A stretch of 64,000 bases of DNA from Acholeplasmatales bacterium (GTDB taxonomy: Bacteria; Bacillota_I; Bacilli_A; Acholeplasmatales; Anaeroplasmataceae). Positions 46,217 to 57,648 of the stretch are shown here, one piece after another. The notes below the pieces were generated by a model. That model searched no databases, was not told where the DNA came from, and saw only the letters and a program-made list of their open reading frames with translations. Where the stretch lies: assembly GCA_017454375.1 (NCBI GenBank), contig JAFTDB010000022.1, positions 16,808-80,807 of the forward strand, read 5' to 3'. The translations under genes were made by a program, and so were the position numbers. Numbering within the stretch: position 1 is the first letter of the stretch; every line of letters begins with the position of its first letter.

Positions 46217-46663
46217 ATGAAAATTTCAATCGGATGTGACCATTCTGCATTAGAATTAAAGAATTTCTTAATTGAATATCTAAAAAAAGAAGGTCATGAG
46301 GTTACTGATAAAGGTACATATACTAAAGAAAGCTGTGACTATACAGATTACGGCTATTTAGTAGCAAAGGATGTACAACAAGGTAAGTGTGATCGTGGTA
46401 TTGTTATTTGTTATACTGGTATCGGTATATCAATGATTGCCAACAAGGTTAAGGGGGTTAGATGTGCTCTATGCGGTAGTAAGGATGCTGCAGAGCTAAC
46501 AAGATTACACAATGATTCTAACTGCTTAGCATTATCAGCAAAATACACAGGTCATGATTTAGCAAAGGAAATTGTTGAGGTATGGTTAAAAACACCATTC
46601 TCATTTAATGAAAGACATCAAAGAAGAATAGATAAGATTGCGAAATATGAGGAGGAATTCTAA
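46217..46663 (+). CDS. rpiB: Ribose 5-phosphate isomerase B
   Basis: The 148-residue protein begins KISIGCDHSALELK, carries the active-site region CYTGIGISMIANK (C65-Y66-T67-G68) and RLHNDSNCLALSAK, as in RpiB/LacAB-type isomerases. It interconverts ribose 5-phosphate and ribulose 5-phosphate. Most RpiB proteins have Gly where Tyr66 stands here (CGTG), in the loop that binds the substrate, so specificity might differ, for example toward another sugar phosphate. rpiB-upp-atp is a known Bacillota order. GGTGAAC precedes the start. Confidence 0.88.
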   Translation: MKISIGCDHSALELKNFLIEYLKKEGHEVTDKGTYTKESCDYTDYGYLVAKDVQQGKCDRGIVICYTGIGISMIANKVKGVRCALCGSKDAAELTRLHNDSNCLALSAKYTGHDLAKEIVEVWLKTPFSFNERHQRRIDKIAKYEEEF

Positions 46664-46666
46664 AAA

Positions 46667-47296
46667 ATGTCTGTAACAGTTTTACATCATGCTTTAATTA
46701 ATCACAAGCTAACTAATATTAGAAGAAAGGAAACTAACACTAGAGATTTCTATCAAAACGTAAATGAAATCGCTGGTCTTCTAGCTTATGAGGTTAGCAA
46801 GGACTTCCCACTAGTAGATGTTGAAATCGAAACACCTATTTGCAAAACAAAGCAACATGTACTTGGTTGTGAAGTAGTAATTGTACCAATTCTAAGAGCT
46901 GGTCTTGGAATGGTCGATGGAATTAGGAATCTAATCCCAACTGCTAAGGTAGGCTTCATTGGCTTATACAGAAATGAAGAAACATTAGAGCCAGTTGAGT
47001 ATTATGCTAAATTCCCAGATAATATTAAAGACGAAAATACAATCGTATTAGTAGTTGACCCAATGCTTGCGACTGGAGGTAGTGCCGTTGCAGCTATCGA
47101 TATGATTAAAAAGCGTGGTGCAAAGAAAATTAGATTCTGTTGCTTAGTCGCTGCGCCTATAGGTATTGAGACATTACAAAAGGCTCATCCAGATGTTGAT
47201 ATCTATGCTTGTGCAGTAGATGAAAAATTAAATGAAGTAGGTTATATTGTTCCAGGTTTAGGTGACTGTGGCGATCGTTTATTTGGAACAAAATAA
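46667..47296 (+). CDS. upp: Uracil phosphoribosyltransferase
   Basis: The 209-residue protein starts [21 protein letters not shown] and has the PRPP-binding [14 protein letters not shown] (about 131-144) and the C-terminal uracil-binding region [13 protein letters not shown]. It salvages uracil to UMP. GAGGAGG precedes the ATG and the stop overlaps the next gene by one base. It commonly precedes the atp operon in Bacillota. Confidence 0.95.
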   Translation: MSVTVLHHALINHKLTNIRRKETNTRDFYQNVNEIAGLLAYEVSKDFPLVDVEIETPICKTKQHVLGCEVVIVPILRAGLGMVDGIRNLIPTAKVGFIGLYRNEETLEPVEYYAKFPDNIKDENTIVLVVDPMLATGGSAVAAIDMIKKRGAKKIRFCCLVAAPIGIETLQKAHPDVDIYACAVDEKLNEVGYIVPGLGDCGDRLFGTK

Positions 47297-47538
47297 TGAA
47301 AACTAGTAAAGCGGCTAAGGCTTACGCTTTAGCCTCTCAAGGTATATTCACAATTGCATTTTTAGTAGGACTAGGACTCTTAATTGGATTCTGGATTGAT
47401 TGGAATTCATTCTGGCCAGCCCTACTTGCTACAGTTGGGGCAATTATGGGAGTAATAATCTTTATCTCATATTTGTTCTATATTTTAAAGGATGAAGAAA
47501 AGGAAAAATTGAATAATGACAAGGGAACAAAAGATTAA
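47296..47538 (+). CDS. atpZ: AtpZ-like small membrane protein
   Basis: The 80-residue protein has two membrane helices (about 14-34 and 39-63) and a charged C-terminal tail, the pattern of AtpZ/AtpI proteins that precede ATP synthase genes. In Bacillus pseudofirmus AtpZ and AtpI together affect ATP synthase assembly and cation transport. It overlaps upp by one base and overlaps the following gene by 23 bases. Confidence 0.75.
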   Translation: MKTSKAAKAYALASQGIFTIAFLVGLGLLIGFWIDWNSFWPALLATVGAIMGVIIFISYLFYILKDEEKEKLNNDKGTKD

Positions 47539-47935
47539 TTTTTTCGTAGTTCCAATCTCTGCTGTTCTAGCTATAATTATTACAGTGGTATTAGTTCTTA
47601 CTAAACAAGATTGGAAGTACTATTTAATCGGCGTCCTACTTGGTTTAATGACACATGGAATGATGGTCAAGCAAAATGCTAGACTTGTAAGGCTTAATAA
47701 GCTAGATCCAAATCATACAACATTTAACCCCCGTAAATCAGCAATCTTATGGTTTTTATTAAGATTCTTGTTAGTAGCTGGGGTTTTGGTTGTCCTTGGA
47801 CTTCTTGCAAGAAATGATGAGCGTACTGTCTTGGTAGCTAAGATGCTCGTTGCGGGCGGTGGCTATGTGACAGTTAAGATAGTCTTTATTATCTTACTAT
47901 TGACCATGAAGAAGAAGGAGGTTGATCTTAAGTGA
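47516..47935 (+). CDS. atpI: AtpI-like ATP synthase assembly membrane protein
   Basis: The 139-residue protein has four predicted helices and sits between the AtpZ-like gene and atpB, the canonical AtpI position. AtpI assists c-ring assembly in other bacteria. The reading frame begins inside the upstream gene (23-base overlap) and ends inside the atpB start (GTGA). Sequence similarity by eye is modest; position and topology carry the call. Confidence 0.7.
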   Translation: MTREQKINFFVVPISAVLAIIITVVLVLTKQDWKYYLIGVLLGLMTHGMMVKQNARLVRLNKLDPNHTTFNPRKSAILWFLLRFLLVAGVLVVLGLLARNDERTVLVAKMLVAGGGYVTVKIVFIILLLTMKKKEVDLK

Positions 47936-48603
47936 TACTTTCTTTTGATTACCAATTAAAGCCTGCGATGTTATCTACTATAATCATCACAGGCTCATTA
48001 ATTCTATTCTTCATTGTGCTTTATTTCTTTATTAGGAAAGTAGACCCAATGAAGAAGACACCTCTTTGGCTAGTGCCATTCTTGTGGATTGTCGATTTAA
48101 TCAATAATTTCGTAAAAGAAAATATTGGTATTAGATGGAAGAAATATGCACCTTGGTTTTTGACACTTGTTATCTTTATATTCTTTGGTAACATTTCAGC
48201 AATCTTCTTGCTGGAGAATCCAACAGGATATTTAATCGTTACTGCAACATTAGCCTTCTGCTCGTTTGTAGTAATTCAGCTTAGTGGTATAGTGTCAAAT
48301 GGTATTGGTGGATATTTAAAGGGATTCTTAGACCCAATTCCACTAATGATGCCAATGAATTTGGTAAGTGAGGTTTCACTTCCAATATCACTTGCCCTAC
48401 GTTTGTATGGCAATGTAACAAGCGGTGCTTGTATTTCAATATTAATAAAGGGTGCACTTGGATGGTTCGCAGTCCCTGTAATGCCATTTATTAATTTATT
48501 GTTTGATATAGCATTCAGTATTATTCAGGTTGCTGTATTCGTAATCTTATCAATAATATTTACATCAATGAAAATAAAAGATGAAGAAAAAATATATTCA
48601 TAA
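47932..48603 (+). CDS. atpB: ATP synthase F0 subunit a
   Basis: The 223-residue protein has five to six helices and the essential arginine at position 157 in SLALRLYGN, which faces the c-ring carboxylate during ion translocation. The start is GTG at 47932, with AAGGAGGT 9 bases upstream, overlapping the preceding stop codon. The C-terminal helix (VAVFVILSIIFTSM) matches the second ion half-channel helix. It works with subunit c, whose binding site suggests Na+ coupling. Confidence 0.92.
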   Translation: MILSFDYQLKPAMLSTIIITGSLILFFIVLYFFIRKVDPMKKTPLWLVPFLWIVDLINNFVKENIGIRWKKYAPWFLTLVIFIFFGNISAIFLLENPTGYLIVTATLAFCSFVVIQLSGIVSNGIGGYLKGFLDPIPLMMPMNLVSEVSLPISLALRLYGNVTSGACISILIKGALGWFAVPVMPFINLLFDIAFSIIQVAVFVILSIIFTSMKIKDEEKIYS

Positions 48604-48621
48604 TTAGGAGGAGAATAATAT

Positions 48622-48900
48622 ATGGATTTCATGATGGTTTTAACAAACTTTTTTACTAACTTTTTAGAGCTTACTGGTGATATCAGTGTAGGCTTAAAGG
48701 CAATTGGTGCTGGTTTAGCAGTATTCACAGGTTTCGCTGCTGCCTTAGGTGAAGGTAATGTTGCAGCTCACGCAGTAGACGCAATCGCTCGTCAACCAGA
48801 AATGGCTGGTAATATCAGAATCACTATGTTAATTGGTCAAGCTGTATCTGAAACTACAGGTCTATACGGCTTAATCATCGCAATCTTATTAACAGTTTAG
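48622..48900 (+). CDS. atpE: ATP synthase F0 subunit c with two conserved glutamates
   Basis: The 92-residue protein is a two-helix hairpin with loop ARQPEM (56-61). The ion-binding glutamate is E77 in GQAVSETTG. Helix 1 has E44 (ALGEGN) at the position of Gln32 in the Ilyobacter Na+ ring. The set E44, V75, E77, T78 fits the two-carboxylate Na+ site described for the Fusobacterium nucleatum c-ring. The N terminus is about 12 residues longer than usual. GGAGGAG precedes the ATG. Na+ coupling is inference from these residues. Confidence 0.92.
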   Translation: MDFMMVLTNFFTNFLELTGDISVGLKAIGAGLAVFTGFAAALGEGNVAAHAVDAIARQPEMAGNIRITMLIGQAVSETTGLYGLIIAILLTV

Positions 48901-48910
48901 GAGAATAATT

Positions 48911-49477
48911 ATGTTTTTAGACCTAGCAGATGCATTAGCACAAATCACTGATTTAGTTAAAAGATCTCTAGGACCTCTAGGTAATGGATTAACATTCACC
49001 TTGGATTTTGCCGTTGATTTTGGCATTCAGCTTGCGGCAACAATTATATTGTTCGTTGTAGTAGCAATTTTCTTTTGGAAGCCTATTACTAAAATCTTGG
49101 AAGCTAGAAGAGAAAAAATAGATCAAGATTTAGATGAAGCAGAAAAGGCTAAGGAAAGCGCAAAGGAAATTGAGCTTGAATTACAAGAAGAATTAAAGCA
49201 AGCTAAGCAAAAGGTTAAGGACATGCTTGATAAGGCAGAAAAGGATGCCAACATTAAGCGTGATGAAATAATTAACCAAGCTCGTAAGGATGCTAAAAAT
49301 AGAATGGATAACCTCGAAATAGAATTAGAAAATGAAAAGAAGAGCATGGAACAAGAAATCCGTAAGGAAATCGTTGAGGTAGCCTTCCAAGCTGCTGAAA
49401 AGATTGTCTCACGTGAAATTGAGAGGGATAAGTATTTAGATGTTGTTGATAACATTTTAAAGGGAGCTAATGAATAA
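48911..49477 (+). CDS. atpF: ATP synthase F0 subunit b
   Basis: The 188-residue protein has one membrane helix near 38-58 after an extended N terminus, then a long charged coiled coil (about 65-160), as expected for the peripheral stalk. The stop overlaps the atpH start by one base. GGAGAA precedes the ATG. Confidence 0.93.
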   Translation: MFLDLADALAQITDLVKRSLGPLGNGLTFTLDFAVDFGIQLAATIILFVVVAIFFWKPITKILEARREKIDQDLDEAEKAKESAKEIELELQEELKQAKQKVKDMLDKAEKDANIKRDEIINQARKDAKNRMDNLEIELENEKKSMEQEIRKEIVEVAFQAAEKIVSREIERDKYLDVVDNILKGANE

Positions 49478-49992
49478 TGGTTGAGGAAGAATACGCAAAG
49501 GCTATTTATGAATTAGCAGATGAGAACAACAAAATAGATGAATATTCTGAATACTTTATAGCTTTAAAGGAAGTTGATGAAACTCCTGATTTCATAAACT
49601 TCTTTGATAACCCCACTGTTTCTAAGGAAGAGAAAAAAGAGGTTATAAAAAAGACGTTTAAATCTTTTGACAAAAACTTTTTAAATTTCTTATTTGTCTT
49701 AGTAGATAATAATCGTATGAATTATCTAAAAAAGATTGGCAAACGTTATACAAAAATGGTTTTAGAGAATAAAAACATTATCAAGGTTAGAGTTTTTAGT
49801 GCAAAAACATTAACTAAAGAAGAATTAAATAAAATTAAAAATGGTTTAAAGAATAGATATAAGGACAATCAAATTGAAATAAAGAATGTAATTAAGCCTG
49901 AGCTAATTGCTGGATATAGAGTTGTTGTAAACAACGAGGCAATTGATTTAAGCTTAAAGAATTCCTTAGATCAATTAAAGAAGTCTTTATAG
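49477..49992 (+). CDS. atpH: ATP synthase F1 subunit delta
   Basis: The 171-residue protein has the helical N-terminal domain of delta/OSCP ([17 protein letters not shown]) and the C-terminal [27 protein letters not shown] motif. It joins the b stalk to the alpha3-beta3 head. It starts within the atpF stop codon. Confidence 0.92.
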   Translation: MVEEEYAKAIYELADENNKIDEYSEYFIALKEVDETPDFINFFDNPTVSKEEKKEVIKKTFKSFDKNFLNFLFVLVDNNRMNYLKKIGKRYTKMVLENKNIIKVRVFSAKTLTKEELNKIKNGLKNRYKDNQIEIKNVIKPELIAGYRVVVNNEAIDLSLKNSLDQLKKSL

Positions 49993-50003
49993 AAAGGATT
50001 ATT

Positions 50004-51512
50004 ATGGCAAATATTAATCTATCTGAAATCTCTAAGGTTTTAAAAGAACAGATTAAAAACTACCAAGAAGATATCAAAACTGAAAATGTCGGCTATGTAG
50101 TCGAGGTTGGTGATGGTATCGCCATCGTTTATGGTTTGGATAAGGCTATGTCAAGTGAGCTTTTAATCTTCCCTAACGATGTATATGGTATGGTTCAAAA
50201 CCTAGAAGAAGATGCCGTAGGTGTTATTCTTCTTGGAGATTCTTCAAAAATTAAAGAAGGCGACATTGTTAAATGTAGTGGCAGAATCCTTGAAGTACCT
50301 GTTGGTGAGGAATTCATTGGTCGTGTTGTTGATCCACTTGGTAAGCCTATCGATGGTATGGGCGTTATCAAATCAACAAAGACTAGACCTATTGAAGTAA
50401 AGGCAACTGGTGTAATGGATCGTGAAGCAGTTAATGAACCACTTGAAACTGGTATCAAAGTACTTGATGCCCTAGTTCCAATTGGTAAGGGCCAAAGAGA
50501 ATTAATCATTGGCGATAGACAAACTGGTAAAACATCAATTGCAGTAGATACAATCCTAAACCAAAAGGGTAAGGATGTTATCTGCATCTATGTAGCAATC
50601 GGTCAAAAGGAATCAACTGTTTCTAATGTATATGAAACATTAAAGGCATCTGGCGCAATGGATTATTCAATCATTGTATCAGCTTCTGCATCTAATCCTG
50701 CCCCACTATTATATTTAGCACCATATTCTGGTGTTAGTATGGCAGAATATTTCATGCATCAAGGTAAGAATGTATTAATAGTTTATGATGACCTTTCTAA
50801 GCATGCCGTTGCGTATCGTGAAATGTCACTATTACTTCATCGTCCACCAGGAAGAGAAGCATATCCAGGTGATGTATTCTATCTACATTCAAGACTACTT
50901 GAACGTGCTGCAAAATTAAATAAGAAACTAGGCGGAGGCTCAATTACTGCCCTACCTATTATTGAAACACAAGCAGGCGATATTTCTGCTTATATTCCTA
51001 CCAATGTAATTTCTATTACAGATGGTCAAATCTTCTTACAATCAGATTATTTCTATAAAGGTATTAGACCTGCCATTAACCCAGGTCTATCTGTATCACG
51101 TGTTGGTGGTGCTGCCCAAACTAAAGCAATTAAGAAATTATCTGGTACACTTCGTCTTGATTTAGCTAGCTTCCGTGAGCTAGAAGCCTTCACTCAATTT
51201 GGTAGTGATTTGGATGCTCAAACTAAGGCTAGACTTGAACGTGGTAAACGTACTCAAGAGGTTTTGAAGCAAGACCTACATAAGACATTATCAATGGAAG
51301 AGGAAGCTATGGCATTATTTGCCTTAACTTATGGTTACCTTGATAATATCAAAATTGAAGATATAGCTAGATTTGAAGATTCATTATATTTCGCAATGAA
51401 GAATGATGATAAGGCTAAAGCTATCGCTTCAAAGATTAGAGAAGAAAAACAAATTAGTGATGTTAATGAAATTAAAGAATTCTTTAATGAATTTGTAAAA
51501 GAATTTAACTAG
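50004..51512 (+). CDS. atpA: ATP synthase F1 subunit alpha
   Basis: The 502-residue protein has the P-loop GDRQTGKT (about 169-176), the [17 protein letters not shown] signature and the standard length. It carries the non-catalytic nucleotide sites of the F1 head. AAAGGATT precedes the ATG. Confidence 0.97.
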   Translation: MANINLSEISKVLKEQIKNYQEDIKTENVGYVVEVGDGIAIVYGLDKAMSSELLIFPNDVYGMVQNLEEDAVGVILLGDSSKIKEGDIVKCSGRILEVPVGEEFIGRVVDPLGKPIDGMGVIKSTKTRPIEVKATGVMDREAVNEPLETGIKVLDALVPIGKGQRELIIGDRQTGKTSIAVDTILNQKGKDVICIYVAIGQKESTVSNVYETLKASGAMDYSIIVSASASNPAPLLYLAPYSGVSMAEYFMHQGKNVLIVYDDLSKHAVAYREMSLLLHRPPGREAYPGDVFYLHSRLLERAAKLNKKLGGGSITALPIIETQAGDISAYIPTNVISITDGQIFLQSDYFYKGIRPAINPGLSVSRVGGAAQTKAIKKLSGTLRLDLASFRELEAFTQFGSDLDAQTKARLERGKRTQEVLKQDLHKTLSMEEEAMALFALTYGYLDNIKIEDIARFEDSLYFAMKNDDKAKAIASKIREEKQISDVNEIKEFFNEFVKEFN

Positions 51513-51524
51513 GAGAGTGATTTT

Positions 51525-53787
<2,263 letters not shown>

Positions 53788-53788
<1 letters not shown>

Positions 53789-54180
53789 TGAAGGTTGTTG
53801 TTTCTACTCATCAGGGTGTACTTTATGATGAGGAAGTAGAATACTTCGTAGTCCATGATCAAGAGGATGGCGAATACGCTGTCTTAAAGGACCACGTACC
53901 AGTAATATCAGTACTAGAATTTGGCTATGTTAAACTTGTAGATGGTAAAAATGAAATCTATATCTCAATTATTAGTGGTATTGTTGAATTCCACGATAAT
54001 GTAGCAACTATCCTAGTTCAAGAGGCTCAATCAGGCTCTAGCTTAGAATCTGCTAAGCGTAACTTAGAGGCTGCTAGAAAGGAACGTCTTGAACGTAATA
54101 GACAAGAGACTACAGATTTCACTCAAAAAGAAAGAGAACTACGTGAGCATATTAAAAATAGTGGAGCTGGACAATTATGA
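53788..54180 (+). CDS. atpC: ATP synthase F1 subunit epsilon
   Basis: The 130-residue protein has the N-terminal beta-barrel (STHQGVLYDEEVEY, GEYAVLKDHVPVISVL) and a C-terminal helical region that can inhibit ATP hydrolysis. It overlaps the atpD stop and the next gene (ATGA). Confidence 0.92.
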
Positions 54181-54398
54181 TTTTAGCAATCAATGTTTAT
54201 AATCTAGCATATACAATTGTTTTCCTATTAACATTTTTAATCAGTTATCTATTAATTATTCAAACTAGATTAGAAAACCTGTTTAAACAAGGAAGAGTAT
54301 GGGAAATAAGAGTTGCTCAGGTAATGCTAGCTCTTATCTTTGCTTATTTATTAACTCAAGGAATAATGTCTTTGGTTAATGCAACTCAATTTGCATAA
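54177..54398 (+). CDS. DUF1146 membrane protein (YwzB-like)
   Basis: The 73-residue protein has two membrane helices (about 8-28 and 45-67). Proteins of this family follow the ATP synthase operon in Bacillus and relatives. The start overlaps atpC by four bases, so it is the last gene of the operon. Function is unknown; the position hints at a role linked to the ATP synthase. Confidence 0.75.
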   Translation: MILAINVYNLAYTIVFLLTFLISYLLIIQTRLENLFKQGRVWEIRVAQVMLALIFAYLLTQGIMSLVNATQFA

Positions 54399-54401
54399 AA
54401 T

Positions 54402-54422
54402 GGAGGCTATTGCCTCCTTTTT
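54402..54422 (+). terminator. Rho-independent terminator of the atp operon
   Basis: GGAGGC (54402-54407), loop TATT and GCCTCC (54412-54417) are followed by five T. Confidence 0.85.
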
Positions 54423-54439
54423 AAAATAATGGTGGCTTT

Positions 54440-55519
54440 ATGAATATAATGCATGTATTTGGTCTGCTTATGGGTATTGGTATAGGTTTATATTTATATT
54501 TCATATTCTTAAGAATGACCAAGATAGTAACTAAAAAAGTAAAGATATATTCATTAATATTAATGATTATTCCTGCCGCTTTGATCGGCTTTGTTTGTAG
54601 CGACGCGTGGAATAAGTATTTAATTATAATGGGCCAATACTGTGCATTTTCTATAGTATTTGATTTAATTTATTTAATATTTTATAAATTAATTAAAAAG
54701 CATAATTGGATAAAGATGCTACATTATACAACAATTATTCCAATTATGATTACAACTGCCGTACTTTGTTATGGTAATTATAAAATGAATAATGTAGTAG
54801 AAACTAATTATTCATATAATACACCTAAGGCAGGAAATTATAAGATTGCCCTAATGTCTGATTTCCATTATGGAACTATTCAGGATGTTAAAATCTTAGA
54901 TGATAAAATAAATATAATGAATAATTATAATCTAGATTTTGTAGTACTTGCTGGAGATGTATTTGAAGAAAATACAACTAAAGAAAAGATTACAGAATTT
55001 GCTGATAAGATTAGTAAGCTAAATACTAAATATGGTATTTATTATATTTATGGTAATCACGATAGACAGCCATATAAGCCTAAAACATTTAGTGATCAGG
55101 ATATTGAAACAGCACTTACAAATGTTGGAGTAAAAATATTAAAGGATGATTACGTAATCATCAACAATGAAATAGTCTTATTTGGTCGTGATGATTTATC
55201 TAATCACAAGGATAACCCTAGGAGAAGTGTTGAATCTGTGAAAAATGAAATAGGTGATAAATATTTCATAGTTGTAGATCATCAACCAAAGGATTTAGAT
55301 GAATGTGCTAAATGTGGAGTTGATTTAATGTTATCAGGTCACACACATGCTGGTCAGATTTGGCCTTTAGGTACTATTAGAAGATTATTAGGCCACTATA
55401 TTTATGGTGAATATAAAAAGGACAATACAACATTATTAATCACATCAGGATTCACTGGATGGGGATATCCATTTAGAACAGAAGAATCATGTGAATATGT
55501 TATTATTAAAATCAATTAA
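54440..55519 (+). CDS. Membrane-anchored metallophosphoesterase (YkuE/YaeI-like)
   Basis: The 359-residue protein has about four N-terminal membrane helices (to about 120) and a calcineurin-like domain with the metal motifs DFHYGT, GDVFEE, GNHD and GHTHAGQ in order. This family includes phosphodiesterases acting on lipids or UDP-sugars at the membrane; the substrate is not visible. The next gene starts 14 bases later and encodes a GT-C-like membrane protein, so a common role in envelope glycolipids is possible. Little space is left for a promoter after the atp terminator. Confidence 0.85.
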   Translation: MNIMHVFGLLMGIGIGLYLYFIFLRMTKIVTKKVKIYSLILMIIPAALIGFVCSDAWNKYLIIMGQYCAFSIVFDLIYLIFYKLIKKHNWIKMLHYTTIIPIMITTAVLCYGNYKMNNVVETNYSYNTPKAGNYKIALMSDFHYGTIQDVKILDDKINIMNNYNLDFVVLAGDVFEENTTKEKITEFADKISKLNTKYGIYYIYGNHDRQPYKPKTFSDQDIETALTNVGVKILKDDYVIINNEIVLFGRDDLSNHKDNPRRSVESVKNEIGDKYFIVVDHQPKDLDECAKCGVDLMLSGHTHAGQIWPLGTIRRLLGHYIYGEYKKDNTTLLITSGFTGWGYPFRTEESCEYVIIKIN

Positions 55520-55533
55520 TTTGAGGTTGAAAT

Positions 55534-57534
55534 ATGGAATTATCAATTTCTTATGCAAAAAAGGATAATTTAATATTTAAATATATACCATATGTTATAT
55601 TAGTAGCATTTGTGTTTATCTCTTCATACACTTTATTTTATGAAGGATATCCACTTGGTGATGATTATACATTCCATTATTCATCTATTTTAGATTTATA
55701 TAATGGATTAAAGAATAATTATATATCACCAATTAGCTCTAATTTGGCGTCTGGATATGGTATTGGTAAATTATTATTTTATTCACCACTGCCACACATG
55801 TCTGTTGCCTTAGTAGCATACATGATAGGTGGGAATATAATATTAGCCTTTAAGATAGTATATTTATTATCAGTTATAATAAGTGTCTTTGCATGCTATA
55901 TATTTGCGTATAAGGTATCCAAAAATAGATTTATAGCACTTATTGGGGCATCATTTTTTGCATTCTATCCATATAGACTATTTGATGCAACATGTAGAAT
56001 AGCTTATGCTGAGGCTGTAGCCTTCGCATTTATTCCTATTTTCTTTTTAGGAATATATGAATTTGTTAATCTAAAAAAGTCTGAAGCAAAACCATTTATT
56101 GAAATAATAATTGGAGCGGCTGGCTTGTATTTATCTCATAATATAACTGCCCTATTTGCTTATACATTTGGTGGTATATTTATTCTTTGTTATATAGATA
56201 AAATAATTAAGTTATTAATTAGAGATAAGAAATCTTTAATTTACGCAATCATTACTGTAATTATTACAGTTGGTTTTATGTCTATTGTCCTATTCTCATC
56301 CTTTGAGCTATTAAAGATGGATTATTATAATGTCTCTGATAGTGATAGAATGTGGACTAGTAGAGATTATGTAAGTGGACGTTCTGACTTTAGAATGTAT
56401 TCAGGATTCCTAAACTTTAATTGGTTAAATGCATGGAATATAGAAGAAATGTCTACAGTTAGTATTATTAAAGAAACTAGTATTTATATTGCTTTAGTAG
56501 TATCAACAATAATCATATCTAAGATATGTGAAAAGCTTATGCATAATAAGAATTATTTCATAATTCCTGTAGTTTATTTTTTAATTATTTCACTAATCTT
56601 CTTAAGAAGAAGAGAAGTAATTATTGGCGCTACACTATTCATTATCTTATATATGCTTAAGGTGTTATTTACTAAGCCTACAAGAATAGAAGAAAGTAGA
56701 TTTGGATATATTTATTTTGGCTTAATTGTATTAACATTTTTGATGGTTTGTACATCATTTATTTGGAAGGTTATTCCTGAAATTTATTTAACTATTCAAT
56801 TCCCATGGAGAATATGGGCATTCTTCTCATTCTTTAGTGCAGTGTTTTTAGCCTATTATATGGCTAGATACAATTTCACTATTTATTTTGGAGTATTCCT
56901 TACATCATTCTTGATTGTATTTAGTCAACCACTTGTAGAAAAAAGAATAGTTCATGATAATAGTAAGAATTGGTTATTAACTGTAGATGAAAGTATATAT
57001 GCTAAGAAGATGTCTATTGGTGCTAACTTAGAATATTTACCTAAATCATTCTATTACAATTATCATTATGAGTCACAATATGAAAACTCACTTCATGATG
57101 GAATTCAAACAGAAGTAGATTGGAATATCAATAAGAATTCATATAAGTTTGAACCAGTTATATTGAGTGGTAGCGGTGATGTAAAGGTTGTTACTAAGAA
57201 CGCTCCAAACTATGTAATAGAAGTAAATGTAGAAAATGAAGCACTAGTACAAATGCCATTATTTTATTATCCTGGATATCAAATAAAGGTAACTAATTTA
57301 GCTAATAATCAGGTAAGCTACACTGATGTAATAGATACAGATTCTTTAATATCTTACAAGCTTTCTGCAGGCAATTACAAAGTAGAAGTATCTTATCCTG
57401 GAACAAAGATTCAAAACATTGGAAAAATGTATTATAGAGCATCTTATACACTAATAATATTGTTCTATGCATGTGATATTTTGTATAGAAATAAGAAAAA
57501 AGAATATTTAGATATTGATTTATTTAATGCCTAA
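55534..57534 (+). CDS. Large polytopic membrane protein, GT-C glycosyltransferase-like
   Basis: The 666-residue protein has about twelve membrane helices to about residue 475, then an extracytoplasmic beta-rich domain (about 480-635) and a final helix. The first outer loop contains YPLGDDYTFHY, an Asp-Asp pair at the position of the metal or acceptor-binding motif of GT-C enzymes. YfhO-like and related proteins transfer sugars from lipid carriers to wall or teichoic polymers. The call is structural inference, not a recognised motif match. A terminator follows. Confidence 0.6.
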   Translation: MELSISYAKKDNLIFKYIPYVILVAFVFISSYTLFYEGYPLGDDYTFHYSSILDLYNGLKNNYISPISSNLASGYGIGKLLFYSPLPHMSVALVAYMIGGNIILAFKIVYLLSVIISVFACYIFAYKVSKNRFIALIGASFFAFYPYRLFDATCRIAYAEAVAFAFIPIFFLGIYEFVNLKKSEAKPFIEIIIGAAGLYLSHNITALFAYTFGGIFILCYIDKIIKLLIRDKKSLIYAIITVIITVGFMSIVLFSSFELLKMDYYNVSDSDRMWTSRDYVSGRSDFRMYSGFLNFNWLNAWNIEEMSTVSIIKETSIYIALVVSTIIISKICEKLMHNKNYFIIPVVYFLIISLIFLRRREVIIGATLFIILYMLKVLFTKPTRIEESRFGYIYFGLIVLTFLMVCTSFIWKVIPEIYLTIQFPWRIWAFFSFFSAVFLAYYMARYNFTIYFGVFLTSFLIVFSQPLVEKRIVHDNSKNWLLTVDESIYAKKMSIGANLEYLPKSFYYNYHYESQYENSLHDGIQTEVDWNINKNSYKFEPVILSGSGDVKVVTKNAPNYVIEVNVENEALVQMPLFYYPGYQIKVTNLANNQVSYTDVIDTDSLISYKLSAGNYKVEVSYPGTKIQNIGKMYYRASYTLIILFYACDILYRNKKKEYLDIDLFNA

Positions 57535-57571
57535 AAATAGCCTCGGAATGAGCACACAACGTATGAACGAT

Positions 57572-57606
57572 AACTATCTAGAGTAAAATCTAGGTAGTTT
57601 TTTATT
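57572..57606 (+). terminator. Rho-independent terminator at the edge of the accessory region
   Basis: AACTATCTAGA (57572-57582) pairs with TCTAGGTAGTT (57589-57599, one G-U), followed by TTTTTATTTT. It ends transcription of the GT-C-like gene. Confidence 0.8.
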
Positions 57607-57618
57607 TTCAAGAACGAT

Positions 57619-57648
57619 AAAAAGGGCCTAAGATTTAATCTCAAGCCC
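57619..57648 (-). terminator. Terminator of the minus-strand cassette, overlapping the last stop codon
   Basis: On the minus strand GGGCTTGAG and CTTAGGCCC form a 9-bp stem (two G-U pairs) with a 7-base loop, followed by five T. The TAG stop of the last gene lies inside the descending arm. Confidence 0.7.

Noticed and set aside
48622..48900. Classic Ilyobacter-type Na+ motif (Gln32, Glu65, Ser66) in subunit c
   Set aside because: The helix-1 position is Glu, not Gln, and Thr replaces Ser. The two-carboxylate variant fits better.
57565..57620. Direct repeat GAACGATAA (57565-57573 and 57612-57620) as an attachment site of the mobile element
   Set aside because: It is only 9 bases long and both copies lie on the same side of the element. 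No integrase or distal copy is in view.
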